From a bacterium (GTDB lineage: Bacteria; Gemmatimonadota; Gemmatimonadetes; Gemmatimonadales; Gemmatimonadaceae): 64,000 nucleotides of DNA. Position 1 is the stretch's first letter, and each line of letters starts with the position of its first letter. Below, one piece after another: positions 16,273 to 25,047 of this stretch. The notes beneath the pieces were generated by a model. It did not search any database and was not told where the DNA came from. It saw only the letters and a list, made by a program, of their open reading frames with translations. The DNA is taken from assembly GCA_027484025.1 (NCBI GenBank), contig JAIXTI010000081.1, forward strand, positions 124,001 through 188,000. The letters are read 5' to 3'. Position numbers and translations under genes: made by a program.

Positions 16273-18519
16273 ATGACCCCCGCTTCCAGCGTGGCTACTG
16301 CCGGAGCACCTCCACGCGCAGCCGGCGCCGCGCTCGATCGCTTCTCGTACGATGACGCGATCGTCCGCAAGTTTCTGTTCGCCACCCTCATTTGGGGCGT
16401 GGTGGGCATGTTGGCCGGTCTGCTCATCGCGCTGCAGCTCGCCAATCCGTTCTTCAATTTCGGTGTTGAGTGGACGTCGTTCGGGCGCCTGCGTCCGTTG
16501 CACACCAACGCCGTGATCTTTGCCTTCGCCGGCAACGCCTTCTTCTGTGGCGCCTACTACTCCACGCAGCGGCTGCTCAAGGCCCGGATGTTCTCCGACG
16601 GCCTGAGCAATTTCCACTTCTGGGGCTGGCAGGCGATCATCGTGTCGGCGGCCCTCACGCTCCCGCTGGGCTTCACGCAAGCCAAGGAGTACGCCGAGCT
16701 CGAGTGGCCCATCGACATCGCCATTGCGGTGGTGTGGGTGGCGTTTGCGGTGAACTTCTTCGGCACGTTGATCAAGCGCCGTGAGCGCCACCTGTACGTG
16801 GCACTGTGGTTCTATATCGCGTCCATCGTCACCGTCGCCATTCTGCACATCTTCAACAACCTCTCCGTGCCGGCGGGGCTGTTCAAGAGCTACAGCATTT
16901 ACGCAGGCGTGCAGGACGCGTTCATGCAGTGGTGGTACGGGCACAACGCCGTCGCGTTCTTCCTCACGACGCCGTTCCTCGGGCTCATGTACTACTTCAT
17001 GCCCAAGGCCGCCGAAGGACCGGTGTTCAGCTACAAGCTGTCCATCCTGCACTTCTGGTCGCTGGTGTTCATGTACATCTGGGCCGGTCCGCACCATCTG
17101 CACTACACGGCACTCCCCGAGTGGGCGAGCACCGTCGGCATGCTCTTCTCGGTCATGCTCTGGGCCCCCAGCTGGGGCGGCATGATCAACGGCCTGCTCA
17201 CGTTGCGCGGCGCGTGGCACAAGGTGGCGCAGGATCCCATCCTCAAGTTCTTCGTCGTCGCCGTCACGGCGTACGGCATGTCGACGTTCGAAGGGCCCAT
17301 GCTCTCCATCAAGAGCGTCAACGCCCTCGCGCACTACACCGACTGGATCATCGCACACGTCCACACCGGCGCACTCGGGTGGAACGGCTTCATGACCTTC
17401 GGCATGATCTATTGGCTGCTGCCGCGTCTCTTCCAGACACCGGTGTACAGCAAGAAGGCGATGGAGCTGCACTTCTGGATCGCGTCGGTGGGCATCGTGC
17501 TGTACGTCGTGGCCATCTACAGCGCCGGCGTCACGCAGGGGCTCATGTGGCGGGCCTTCGACGAAACGGGACGCCTGGCGTATCCGGATTTCGTCGAGAC
17601 GGTGCTCAAGCTCATGCCCATGTACTGGATGCGTGTGGTTGGTGGCTCGTTGTACATCGTCGGGATGTTCATCTTCGGCTGGAACATCTTCAAGACGTGG
17701 GCGAACCGTCCCGCGACGTACGAGGTACCGGTCATCGAGGCCGCACCGTTGGCGAAGCGTTACGTCGAAGACCATCCGGTGGTGCCGGCCCACGGCCTCT
17801 GGGCGCGTTTCAACCAGGTGCAGTGGCACCGCGCCTGGGAGCGCATGCCGATGCTCTTCACGGCGCTCACCGTGCTCGCCGTCGTCGTGGCGTCGCTCTT
17901 CGAAATTCTCCCCACGTTCCTCATCAAGTCGAACGTGCCGACCATTGCGAGCGTCAAGCCGTACACGCCGCTCGAACTCGCCGGTCGCGATCTGTACATC
18001 GCCGAGGGCTGCTTCAACTGTCACTCGCAGATGGTGCGTCCGTTCCGCTACGAGACCGAGCGCTTCGGTGAGTACAGCAAGCCGGGTGAGTCGGTGTACG
18101 AGCACCCGTTCCTCTGGGGCTCACGCCGCATCGGTCCCGATCTGGCGCGCGAGGGCGGCAAGTATCCCGATCTCTGGCATGTGCGGCACTTCGAAAACCC
18201 GCGGGCGGTGACGGCCAAGTCGATCATGCCGTCGTACGCGCACTTCCTGAAGAAGGCGCTCGACTTCGACGGCATTCAATCGCGCGTCGACGCGATGGCG
18301 ATGGTCGGCGTGCCGTATGGTGATGCGATCAACAAGGCACCCGCGATGGCGCGTGCGCAGGCGAAACAGATTGCCGCCGCCGTGAAGGAACAGGGCGGCC
18401 CCGACGGACTCGAAGACAAGCAGATCATCGCCATCGTCGCGTACATGCAGCGGCTGGGTCGCGACATCAAGGTGACCACGGCAGCGTCCGCCGCGACCAC
18501 GAACGGAGGGACACGCTGA
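16273..18519 (+). CDS. ccoNO: cbb3-type cytochrome c oxidase, fused subunits I and II (CcoNO)
   Basis: Catalytic core of the high-affinity terminal oxidase, reducing O2 to water and pumping protons in the inner membrane. The 748-residue protein joins CcoN (about residues 1-500, twelve-helix haem-copper domain) and CcoO (about 520-748). Likely metal/haem ligands are H77 (RPLHTNA), H224 (YGHNAVAF), H274-H275 (GPHHLHY) and H362/H364 (AHVHTGALGWNG). The CcoO part has one membrane anchor, then the haem c motif CFNCH at C580 and SQMVRPFRYE. The fusion has no internal stop. The ATG is preceded by an AGAGGGAA ribosome-binding site; no clear FNR box was seen in the 150 bp upstream. Confidence 0.95.
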   Translation: MTPASSVATAGAPPRAAGAALDRFSYDDAIVRKFLFATLIWGVVGMLAGLLIALQLANPFFNFGVEWTSFGRLRPLHTNAVIFAFAGNAFFCGAYYSTQRLLKARMFSDGLSNFHFWGWQAIIVSAALTLPLGFTQAKEYAELEWPIDIAIAVVWVAFAVNFFGTLIKRRERHLYVALWFYIASIVTVAILHIFNNLSVPAGLFKSYSIYAGVQDAFMQWWYGHNAVAFFLTTPFLGLMYYFMPKAAEGPVFSYKLSILHFWSLVFMYIWAGPHHLHYTALPEWASTVGMLFSVMLWAPSWGGMINGLLTLRGAWHKVAQDPILKFFVVAVTAYGMSTFEGPMLSIKSVNALAHYTDWIIAHVHTGALGWNGFMTFGMIYWLLPRLFQTPVYSKKAMELHFWIASVGIVLYVVAIYSAGVTQGLMWRAFDETGRLAYPDFVETVLKLMPMYWMRVVGGSLYIVGMFIFGWNIFKTWANRPATYEVPVIEAAPLAKRYVEDHPVVPAHGLWARFNQVQWHRAWERMPMLFTALTVLAVVVASLFEILPTFLIKSNVPTIASVKPYTPLELAGRDLYIAEGCFNCHSQMVRPFRYETERFGEYSKPGESVYEHPFLWGSRRIGPDLAREGGKYPDLWHVRHFENPRAVTAKSIMPSYAHFLKKALDFDGIQSRVDAMAMVGVPYGDAINKAPAMARAQAKQIAAAVKEQGGPDGLEDKQIIAIVAYMQRLGRDIKVTTAASAATTNGGTR

Positions 18520-18713
18520 TGAAACTCTCCGACATCATGTCCTACGCGCAGCTCTCGTTCTATACCGAAGTCGCGCTGGTTCTTTTCCTTGGCGTGTTCA
18601 TCGCCATCACCATTCGCACCTTTCTGCCGTCTCGACGGGGAGAGCTCGAGGCGGCGTCCCGTCTCCCGCTCGAAGATGACGTGGTGCTTACCCCTCGGAC
18701 GGCGGAGCGCTGA
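18519..18713 (+). CDS. ccoQ: cbb3 oxidase small subunit, CcoQ/FixQ-like
   Basis: Short membrane protein of 64 residues with one helix (about residues 14-34, TEVALVLFLGVFIAITIRTF) and a charged C-terminal tail containing RLPLEDD. Size, position between ccoNO and ccoP, and topology identify it as the CcoQ stabilising subunit; sequence conservation in this family is low. Its ATG shares one base with the ccoNO stop (TGATG). Confidence 0.82.
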   Translation: MKLSDIMSYAQLSFYTEVALVLFLGVFIAITIRTFLPSRRGELEAASRLPLEDDVVLTPRTAER

Positions 18714-18716
18714 ACC

Positions 18717-19304
18717 ATGGCCACCCCACACGACACCAACACCCCGAACCCGCTGCAGGACAAGCTGCTCGAGCACAGCTACGACGGTATTCAGGAGTAT
18801 GACAATCCCATGCCGCGCTGGTGGCTCCTGACGTTCGCCGGCACGATCATCTTCTCGGTCATCTATGTGTTCAACGTGGGTCCGGTAGGCAACGGCAAAG
18901 GGCGCGTTGCCGACTACGAGGCGGATATGGCCGCGTACGCCAAGGCGCATCCTGCGCCGACTGGCGGCGACATGAGTGCCCCGCAACTGATGGCCCTGGC
19001 GCGCGATCACGAAGCGCTCGAAGAGGGAGCGGAGACGTTCAAGGCGTACTGCGCCTCCTGCCACGCGCCCGACGGTGGTGGTCTCATCGGCCCCAATCTC
19101 ACCGATGCGTACTGGCTGCACGGCGGCACGATCACCGACATCTACAAGACCGTCACCAACGGCGTGCTCGAGAAGGGCATGCCCCCCTGGGGCAAGACGC
19201 TCAAGCCGGAACAACTCGCGGAGGTGGTTGCCTACGTGAGCACGCTGCAAGGCACCACGCCTGCCTCACCCAAAGCACCACAAGGCACACCGGTTACCCC
19301 GTGA
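18717..19304 (+). CDS. ccoP: cbb3 oxidase subunit III (CcoP), single-haem form
   Basis: Membrane-anchored cytochrome c that feeds electrons to the oxidase. The N-terminus has the FixP signature EHSYDGIQEYDNPMPRWW and one transmembrane helix (about residues 38-58). A single haem c domain follows, with CASCH at C112 and the distal Met in GMPPWGK. Standard CcoP proteins have about 300 residues and two CXXCH motifs; this one has 195 residues and one motif, so the second haem domain is absent rather than frameshifted. The stop overlaps the GTG of ccoG. Confidence 0.93.
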   Translation: MATPHDTNTPNPLQDKLLEHSYDGIQEYDNPMPRWWLLTFAGTIIFSVIYVFNVGPVGNGKGRVADYEADMAAYAKAHPAPTGGDMSAPQLMALARDHEALEEGAETFKAYCASCHAPDGGGLIGPNLTDAYWLHGGTITDIYKTVTNGVLEKGMPPWGKTLKPEQLAEVVAYVSTLQGTTPASPKAPQGTPVTP

Positions 19305-20737
19305 GCACCACTGCCGCACCCCCGGGACTGGGGAGACGCGTTCTCCCCACCCTGAACGAAGACGGAACCCGTCGCTGGATCCGCCCCAAGCCGTCGCACG
19401 GCGTGTGGTGGAAACGGCGGCAGACGGTGGCCTATCTGCTCATGGCCATCTTCTTTGCGGCGCCACATGTGCGGGTGTTCGGCAAGCCGGTGTTTCTCAT
19501 GGATCTGCCGCGCCGGCAGTTCACGCTGATGGGCTACACGTTCCTCCCCACCGACACGCTGCTGTTCATGTTCACCTTGGCCAGCGGCGTGATCGGCATC
19601 TTTCTGATTACCGCGTTGTGGGGACGCGCCTGGTGCGGCTGGGCGTGTCCACAGACGGTGTATCTCGAGTTTCTCTTCCGCCCCATTGGACGCTGGTTCG
19701 ACGGCGGCTACACGCAGTCGCGGGCACTCGACAAACAGGGAGCGTGGTTCACGCCGCGCCGGCTCGGGAAGTACATCACCTTCTTCCTGCTGGCGCTGTT
19801 CGTCTCGCATACGCTGTTGGCCTTCTTCGTCGGCACCGATCAGCTGTACACGTGGATGCTGCACTCGCCGGCCGCACACCCCAGCGCGTTCTTCTTCGTG
19901 GTCGTGTTCACCGGCATCGTGTGGTTCAACTTCACATACTTCCGTGAGCAGACGTGCCTCATCGTGTGCCCGTACGGCCGGTGGCAGTCGGCACTCATCG
20001 ACCGGCAGTCGCTCATCGTGGCGTACGATTACAATCGTGGTGAGCCGCGGGAACATGCCACCAAGACCCGCGATCCGAAGGCTGGCGATTGCATCGATTG
20101 CAACGCCTGCGTGCAGACCTGCCCCACCGGCATCGACATTCGCAACGGGCTGCAGATGGAGTGCGTGCACTGCACGCAGTGCATCGACGCCTGCGACGAC
20201 ATCATGACCAAGGTGGGCAAGCCCACCGGGCTCATTCGCTATTCCTCGCAGGATGCCCTCGCCGGCAAGCCGCGCACGCTGCTGCGACTGCGCACTGTGC
20301 TCTATCCGTTGGTTCTCAGCATTCTGCTCGGCGGACTTGGCGCGGCGATGTTCTTCAAGGAGCCCGCCGATCTGACTGTGCTGCGCGGCTTGGACGGCCC
20401 GTTTGCCACCGAGGCCGACGGACGTGTCTCCAACCAGATCCGCGTCAAGATCACGAACCGCCGCAGCGCCGACATGGCGTACAGCATCGTGCTCGACGGG
20501 CTGACCGGGGGCGGTGTATCGTCGGCCGACGCTTCGGTCGTCGCGCCTGAGAACCCGTTGCGGGTACGCGCCGGCGAGACGCGCGCGACGAGTGTGTTCG
20601 TGCTGCTTCCTGCGCGTGCCTTCAGTAACGGCGAGCGCTTCATCACCATCACGGTGTCGGACGAGCGTGGCTACAACGAGTCGGTGAAGTACCGGCTGCT
20701 GGGCCCCACCAACGGCACCTCGGGAAATACACCGTGA
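19301..20737 (+). CDS. ccoG: cbb3 oxidase accessory protein CcoG/FixG (polyferredoxin-like)
   Basis: Inner-membrane iron-sulfur protein of 478 residues required for cbb3 maturation in characterised systems, probably through copper handling. Several membrane helices occupy the N-terminal half, with the CGWACPQTVYLEF motif. Two 4Fe-4S ferredoxin clusters follow (CIDCNACVQTCPTGI and CVHCTQCIDACD), then a C-terminal Ig-like domain. The start is a GTG overlapping the ccoP stop (GTGA); the open frame extending upstream into ccoP is not used. Confidence 0.93.
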   Translation: MSTTAAPPGLGRRVLPTLNEDGTRRWIRPKPSHGVWWKRRQTVAYLLMAIFFAAPHVRVFGKPVFLMDLPRRQFTLMGYTFLPTDTLLFMFTLASGVIGIFLITALWGRAWCGWACPQTVYLEFLFRPIGRWFDGGYTQSRALDKQGAWFTPRRLGKYITFFLLALFVSHTLLAFFVGTDQLYTWMLHSPAAHPSAFFFVVVFTGIVWFNFTYFREQTCLIVCPYGRWQSALIDRQSLIVAYDYNRGEPREHATKTRDPKAGDCIDCNACVQTCPTGIDIRNGLQMECVHCTQCIDACDDIMTKVGKPTGLIRYSSQDALAGKPRTLLRLRTVLYPLVLSILLGGLGAAMFFKEPADLTVLRGLDGPFATEADGRVSNQIRVKITNRRSADMAYSIVLDGLTGGGVSSADASVVAPENPLRVRAGETRATSVFVLLPARAFSNGERFITITVSDERGYNESVKYRLLGPTNGTSGNTP

Positions 20738-21237
20738 AAAAAGGCATGGGTTGGCCCATTGGCGTGGCGACGATTCTCGCTACGACCGTCGTAGCGAACG
20801 TCATCGTCATGCAGATCGCCAATAACGATCCGTCGTTCGCCGTCGAGCCGGACTACTACCGAAAGGCGGTGCACTTCGACTCCACGATGGCCCAGGAGCG
20901 CGAGAACATCAGCCTCGGCTGGGGGATCGAGACGCGTATCGACTCCATTGGCGATGGGCGTCACACGCGCGTGGCCGTTCGCCTCCGCGATGCCTCGTCG
21001 TATCCGCTGCCGGGCGCGCGCGTGGCGGTCATGGCGCGCTTCAATGCGCGCGCCAACGATACACTCACCGCGTTGCTCACCGAAGAAGCGCCTGGGAAGT
21101 ACGTCACGACGTTGCCCATTGCCCATCCCGGTCAATGGGAGGTGCGTGTGGATGCCACACACGGCAGTCAACGCTTCTCGGCAAGCTCGCGGGTGAACGC
21201 GGTACGCGCCGCCGTCGCATTGGGCTCTGCGCGATGA
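20734..21237 (+). CDS. fixH: FixH-family protein (CcoH-like assembly factor)
   Basis: Single-pass membrane protein of 167 residues. The N-terminal helix (about residues 6-27) is followed by the family motif VEPDYYRKAVHFD and a beta-sandwich-like domain that extends outside the membrane. FixH/CcoH helps cbb3 subunits assemble. The start is GTG overlapping the ccoG stop, and its own stop overlaps the ATG of the next gene. Confidence 0.88.
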   Translation: MKKGMGWPIGVATILATTVVANVIVMQIANNDPSFAVEPDYYRKAVHFDSTMAQERENISLGWGIETRIDSIGDGRHTRVAVRLRDASSYPLPGARVAVMARFNARANDTLTALLTEEAPGKYVTTLPIAHPGQWEVRVDATHGSQRFSASSRVNAVRAAVALGSAR

Positions 21238-21974
21238 TCACCACCACGGCCGGCGTCCTCCTGGCCAGCCTGGTGGGCAGTGTGCACTGCGCGGGCATGT
21301 GCGGCGGGTTCGTCTGCTTCTATGCCGGTTCCTCCAGCGGCACCGATGCGGCGGCCGTGCGTGCGCACGCGTTGTACAACGTGGGCCGGCTCATGTCGTA
21401 TCTGCTGCTGGGCGCCATCGCCGGTACGCTGGGCGCGGGTGTTTCGCGTGTGGGGCTCCTCGTTGGCGTGGGTCACGCCGCCGCCGTGGTGGCGGGCGCG
21501 CTTATGGTAGGCTGGGCGCTCAGCACCATCGCGGCGCAGCGCGGCGTCTCCATTGGCACGTTGCACGCGCCACTGGCGTGGCAGCGCGCCCTCGGCCGCC
21601 TGCTGCAGTCGGTGCGTGAACAGCCCATTGCCATTCGCGCCGCCCTCACGGGGCTGTTCACCACCATGCTCCCGTGCGGCTGGTTGTACGTGTTCGTCGC
21701 GACGGCCGGCGGAACGGGCAGTGTACGCAGCGCCGTATTCACGATGGCCGTGTTCTGGGCGGGCACGGTGCCGGCCATGCTCGCCGTCGGCGTCGGCGCT
21801 CAAACCGTCCTCGCCCCATTCCGCCGGCGATTGCCGGCCTTCAGTGCCGCGGTCGTCCTCATCATGGGATTGCTCTCGCTCTCTGGCCGTTTGTCGCCGG
21901 TGTCTGCCACCGCCGCGGCACACGCGGCGCACCGTGTATCCGCCGACCAGGTGGAGGCCGCCCATGTCCACTGA
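21234..21974 (+). CDS. SafE/TauE-family membrane transporter (DUF2074-type, cbb3-associated)
   Basis: Integral membrane protein of 246 residues with about six helices. GSVHCAGMCGGFVCFY near the N-terminus contains the Cys/His motif of the sulfite-exporter-like subfamily repeatedly encoded in cbb3 operons, where a role in copper delivery has been proposed. A second conserved stretch is LTGLFTTMLPCGWLYVF. The ATG at 21234 overlaps the fixH stop (ATGA), and its 3' end overlaps ccoI by 11 bp. The substrate is uncertain. Confidence 0.88.
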   Translation: MITTTAGVLLASLVGSVHCAGMCGGFVCFYAGSSSGTDAAAVRAHALYNVGRLMSYLLLGAIAGTLGAGVSRVGLLVGVGHAAAVVAGALMVGWALSTIAAQRGVSIGTLHAPLAWQRALGRLLQSVREQPIAIRAALTGLFTTMLPCGWLYVFVATAGGTGSVRSAVFTMAVFWAGTVPAMLAVGVGAQTVLAPFRRRLPAFSAAVVLIMGLLSLSGRLSPVSATAAAHAAHRVSADQVEAAHVH

Positions 21975-24453
21975 GTCGCTGACGCTGTCCGTCACCGCCG
22001 CAGCAGGAACCGTTGCCGCCGACGTCGCGTGCGCGCACTGCAGCTTGCCGGTGCCCTCCGGACTGTTCGATGCGCAGGCATCACACCAGTTCTGCTGCAC
22101 CGGATGTCACACGGCCTTCACCATTCTGCACGAGCACGGCCTCGATTCGTACTACGGCTTCGCCGATCGGCGTGAGACCGCCGTGCGCGCGTCGGGGCGC
22201 AGTTTCGACGAGTTCGATCATCCCGCCTTTGCGGCGTTGTACGTGACGCGGACACACGAGGGACTCAGCCGCACCGAGCTCTATCTCGAAGGCGTGCATT
22301 GCGCGTCGTGCGTGTGGTTGGTGGAGCGCATGCCGCTGTTGCAATCGGGGGTGGTGCGCGCCGAGCTCGATGTGCGTCGTTCGTTGGCGGTGGTGGAATG
22401 GGACGACGCCGCGGTGCCTCTGTCGACGGTGGCACGCGCACTCGACCTGCTGGGGTATGTGCCGCATCCGTTTCGCGGCGTCGCGCGCGATGACATGCGG
22501 CGGCGTGAAGACCGCGCCATGCTCGTGCGCATCGGGATTGCCGGCGCCATCGCGATCAATGTGATGCTGGCCGCACTCGCGCTGTACGCCGGTGAAGTGA
22601 ATGGCATGGAGGCCAACTTCACGACGTTCTTCCGCTGGGTGAGCTTTGCGATCACCATTCCCGCTTTCGTGTGGCCGGGACGGGTGTTCTTCGCTGGTGC
22701 ATGGGCGTCGCTGCGCACGAAGGCGTTGCACATGGACCTTCCCATCGCCATCGCGTTGGCGGCGGGATTCGTACGCGGTGCCATGAACACCGTCACCGGC
22801 GTTGGTCCCGTGTATTTCGACGGACTCGCGATCCTCATTTTCGCGCTGCTGGTGGGACGGTTTCTGCAACAGCGTGGACAGCGCATGGCCGCCGATGCGG
22901 CTGAACTGCTGCACGCGATCGCGCCCAGTACGGCACGCATCGTCGAGAACGATGTCGTTCGTGATATTCCGTCACAGGCGCTGCTGCCGGGCATGGTGCT
23001 CGACATCCGCGCGGGGGACACATTTGCGGCGGACGGTGTGGTCGTGCGCGGTACGTCCAGTGTGAATGCGGCGCTGCTCACCGGCGAGTCGCGACCATCA
23101 TCGGTGTCGGTCGGGATGCCGGTGTTTGCGGGCACGCTCAACGTGGAAGCGCCGCTGCGGGTACAGGTCGAACAGTCCGGCGAATCGAGCCGGATTGCCA
23201 AGCTGTTGCGGCAGGTGGAGGAGAGCGCGCAGCGTCGTGCACCCATCGTGCAGATGGCCAACAGGCTGGCGGGCGGGTTCACGGCGATCGTGCTGGCCGT
23301 CGCGGCGGCCACGTTCCTCATCAAGACGCAACTCAATGCGCCGGCGGCGCTTGACGATGCGATTGCGCTGCTGATCGTCACCTGTCCGTGTGCGTTGGCG
23401 CTGGCGACCCCGTTGGCCATTACCGTGGCCGTGGGACGCGCCGCGGGCAACGGGATGCTCATCAAGGGGGGCGATGCGCTCGAGCTGCTCGCGACCCCGG
23501 GCACACTCGTGCTCGACAAAACGGGGACGATTACCGAGGGACGTACCGCACTGACCACGTGGCTCGGACCCGAGTGGGTCCAACCGCTGGTGCTCGCCCT
23601 CGAACAGGGATCGTCGCATCCGCTCGCCGACGGCTTTCGTCGTGCGTGGCCCGATATGGCCACACCTGAGGTGGCGCATTCGCAGCATGTCGTGGGCGGC
23701 GGACTCGAAGGCACTGTGAGTGGCCACGTGGTGCGCATCGGATCGCCGCGCTTTGTGGCGCAGACCACTATCCACACGGCGCACCATGTGCGCGAAGGCA
23801 TGCACACGCTAGATGCCACCCAGACGCCGGTGCACGTGTCGGTCGATGGCGTACTCGTTGCAGTGGCGGGGTTAGGCGATCGCATCCGCGAGGATGCCCT
23901 CGTCTCACTCCGGCAGTTGCGGGCACGCGGGTGGCGGACCGTGATGCTGAGTGGAGATGTTCCGGAAGTCGTAGCGTCGGTAGGTCGGGCGCTTCAGTTC
24001 GATGCGCAAGATGCTATCGGCGCCGCGTCGCCGGAGGACAAGCTCGCCTTCATCGAGCGGTGCAAGCAGTCGGGCACCGTCGTGATGGTGGGCGACGGCG
24101 TTAACGACGCGGCGGCCATTGCGGCGGCAAGCGTGGGCATCGGAGTGCATGGCGGCGCGGAAGCGTGCCTGGCCACCGCCGATATCTATCTCACGCGCCC
24201 GGGACTCTCGGCGCTCGTCGAGCTCACCGAGGGCGCCCGGCGCACGATGCGCGTCATCCGTCGCAACATCGCGTTTTCCATCGGCTACAACATCATTGGC
24301 GCCGGGCTCGCGGTGGCCGGATGGCTGACGCCGCTCATCGCCGCCGTGCTCATGCCCACCAGCTCCATTACGGTCGTGCTCGGCAGCTGGTACGGCTACA
24401 CCTTCGCGCGGCGCGCCCTCGGCGCCGCCGACACGCCGGATTCTCTCGCATGA
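21964..24453 (+). CDS. ccoI: Copper-transporting P1B-type ATPase of the cbb3 operon (CcoI/FixI)
   Basis: ATP-driven copper exporter supplying copper for the oxidase's CuB site. It has 829 residues. An N-terminal cysteine-rich segment ([19 protein letters not shown]) precedes a heavy-metal-associated domain with HCASC at residues 112-116. Ion pathway: [11 protein letters not shown], with Cys474-Pro475-Cys476. Phosphorylation Asp518 is in DKTGT; the nucleotide domain has SSHPLADG, and the hinge is GDGVNDAAA (from about 710). The ATG at 21964 begins directly before the cysteine-rich domain; earlier in-frame codons lie within the SafE gene. Confidence 0.94.
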   Translation: MSTESLTLSVTAAAGTVAADVACAHCSLPVPSGLFDAQASHQFCCTGCHTAFTILHEHGLDSYYGFADRRETAVRASGRSFDEFDHPAFAALYVTRTHEGLSRTELYLEGVHCASCVWLVERMPLLQSGVVRAELDVRRSLAVVEWDDAAVPLSTVARALDLLGYVPHPFRGVARDDMRRREDRAMLVRIGIAGAIAINVMLAALALYAGEVNGMEANFTTFFRWVSFAITIPAFVWPGRVFFAGAWASLRTKALHMDLPIAIALAAGFVRGAMNTVTGVGPVYFDGLAILIFALLVGRFLQQRGQRMAADAAELLHAIAPSTARIVENDVVRDIPSQALLPGMVLDIRAGDTFAADGVVVRGTSSVNAALLTGESRPSSVSVGMPVFAGTLNVEAPLRVQVEQSGESSRIAKLLRQVEESAQRRAPIVQMANRLAGGFTAIVLAVAAATFLIKTQLNAPAALDDAIALLIVTCPCALALATPLAITVAVGRAAGNGMLIKGGDALELLATPGTLVLDKTGTITEGRTALTTWLGPEWVQPLVLALEQGSSHPLADGFRRAWPDMATPEVAHSQHVVGGGLEGTVSGHVVRIGSPRFVAQTTIHTAHHVREGMHTLDATQTPVHVSVDGVLVAVAGLGDRIREDALVSLRQLRARGWRTVMLSGDVPEVVASVGRALQFDAQDAIGAASPEDKLAFIERCKQSGTVVMVGDGVNDAAAIAAASVGIGVHGGAEACLATADIYLTRPGLSALVELTEGARRTMRVIRRNIAFSIGYNIIGAGLAVAGWLTPLIAAVLMPTSSITVVLGSWYGYTFARRALGAADTPDSLA

Positions 24454-24460
24454 GGCTCAC

Positions 24461-24604
24461 ATGAGCGTTGTCTACCTCGTTCTTCCCCTCGCCCTGCTCG
24501 TGGTCGGTGCGGCGGTGGTGGCCTTCGTCTGGAGCGCCAAAAGCGGCCAGTACGACGACCTGGAAACGCCCGCCGTGCGGATGCTCAAAGACGAAGGACG
24601 GTAA
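24461..24604 (+). CDS. ccoS: cbb3 oxidase maturation protein CcoS
   Basis: Tiny protein of 47 residues 7 bp after the copper ATPase gene. It has one N-terminal transmembrane helix (about residues 4-25) followed by the CcoS signature [19 protein letters not shown]. CcoS is required in known systems for cofactor insertion into CcoN. Its size and motif match the family, and it completes the operon. It is short enough to be missed by automatic gene callers. Confidence 0.93.
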   Translation: MSVVYLVLPLALLVVGAAVVAFVWSAKSGQYDDLETPAVRMLKDEGR

Positions 24605-24658
24605 CGGCTGCGCCCCGTCCCCTTCCGCAGGCCCCCGGGAGGCCCGACATTTCGTCAC

Positions 24659-24880
24659 ATGAATGGATCAGATCGTATCCCAGCTGGCGTGGAGCGTCGC
24701 GCCAATCCGCGCCTGCGCGAGCTCGTCGACGAGATGCTCGCCTCCATCCGCTACGCGGCCAACGCCGAACTGTGGTCGCCGGAAGAACGGGCGCGCTACG
24801 AAGCCGACATGGCGCGCATCATGGACAACGTGCGACAGCAAGCCATTGGCGGGCCAGCGGCGCGCGCGCGGCTGGAGTAG
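24659..24880 (+). CDS. Hypothetical small protein
   Basis: Short open frame of 73 residues, rich in charged and alanine residues and predicted helical (RLRELVDEMLASIRYAANAE, then SPEERARYEADMARIMDNV). No known domain is recognised. GGGAGG lies upstream but about 16 bp from the ATG, which is far for a Shine-Dalgarno. It follows ccoS by 54 bp in the same direction and may be the last gene of the cbb3 transcript. It could be a real small cytoplasmic protein or a chance frame. Confidence 0.5.
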   Translation: MNGSDRIPAGVERRANPRLRELVDEMLASIRYAANAELWSPEERARYEADMARIMDNVRQQAIGGPAARARLE

Positions 24881-24966
24881 CGCCCGCGCCGGCTTTCCGG
24901 CTTTCGTTACGCGGACGGCCTTGGGGAGTGACAGCCCCGTTACAGAATTCTTTATTGCTGTCACAC

Positions 24967-24995
24967 TTTACACATTGTGATCCATGCCACATACT
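24967..24995 (+). promoter_or_regulatory. Candidate sigma-70-type promoter of the protein kinase gene
   Basis: TTTACA (24967-24972), a 17-bp spacer and CATACT (24990-24995) match -35 TTGACA at 5/6 and -10 TATAAT at 4/6. The surrounding 50 bp are clearly less GC-rich than the coding DNA around them. The predicted start is near 25002, leaving a 46-nt leader that contains the CGGAGG ribosome-binding site. TCACA and TGTGA (24961-24980) form an inverted repeat over the -35 region, so a regulator may bind here. Confidence 0.6.
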
Positions 24996-25047
24996 GGATT
25001 CGACGGCTCGAGCTCGGTTCACCCGAAGCGCCTCGGAGGCTGGACGA

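Noticed and set aside
16162-18105. 647-codon minus-strand frame opposite ccoNO
   Set aside because: Antisense to the oxidase subunit with all haem ligands; no domain and skewed to Arg/His/Glu.
24961-24980. TCACA/TGTGA repeat as a CRP site
   Set aside because: The half-sites are in the opposite order and with a longer gap than CRP's TGTGA-N6-TCACA; kept only as a generic regulatory repeat.
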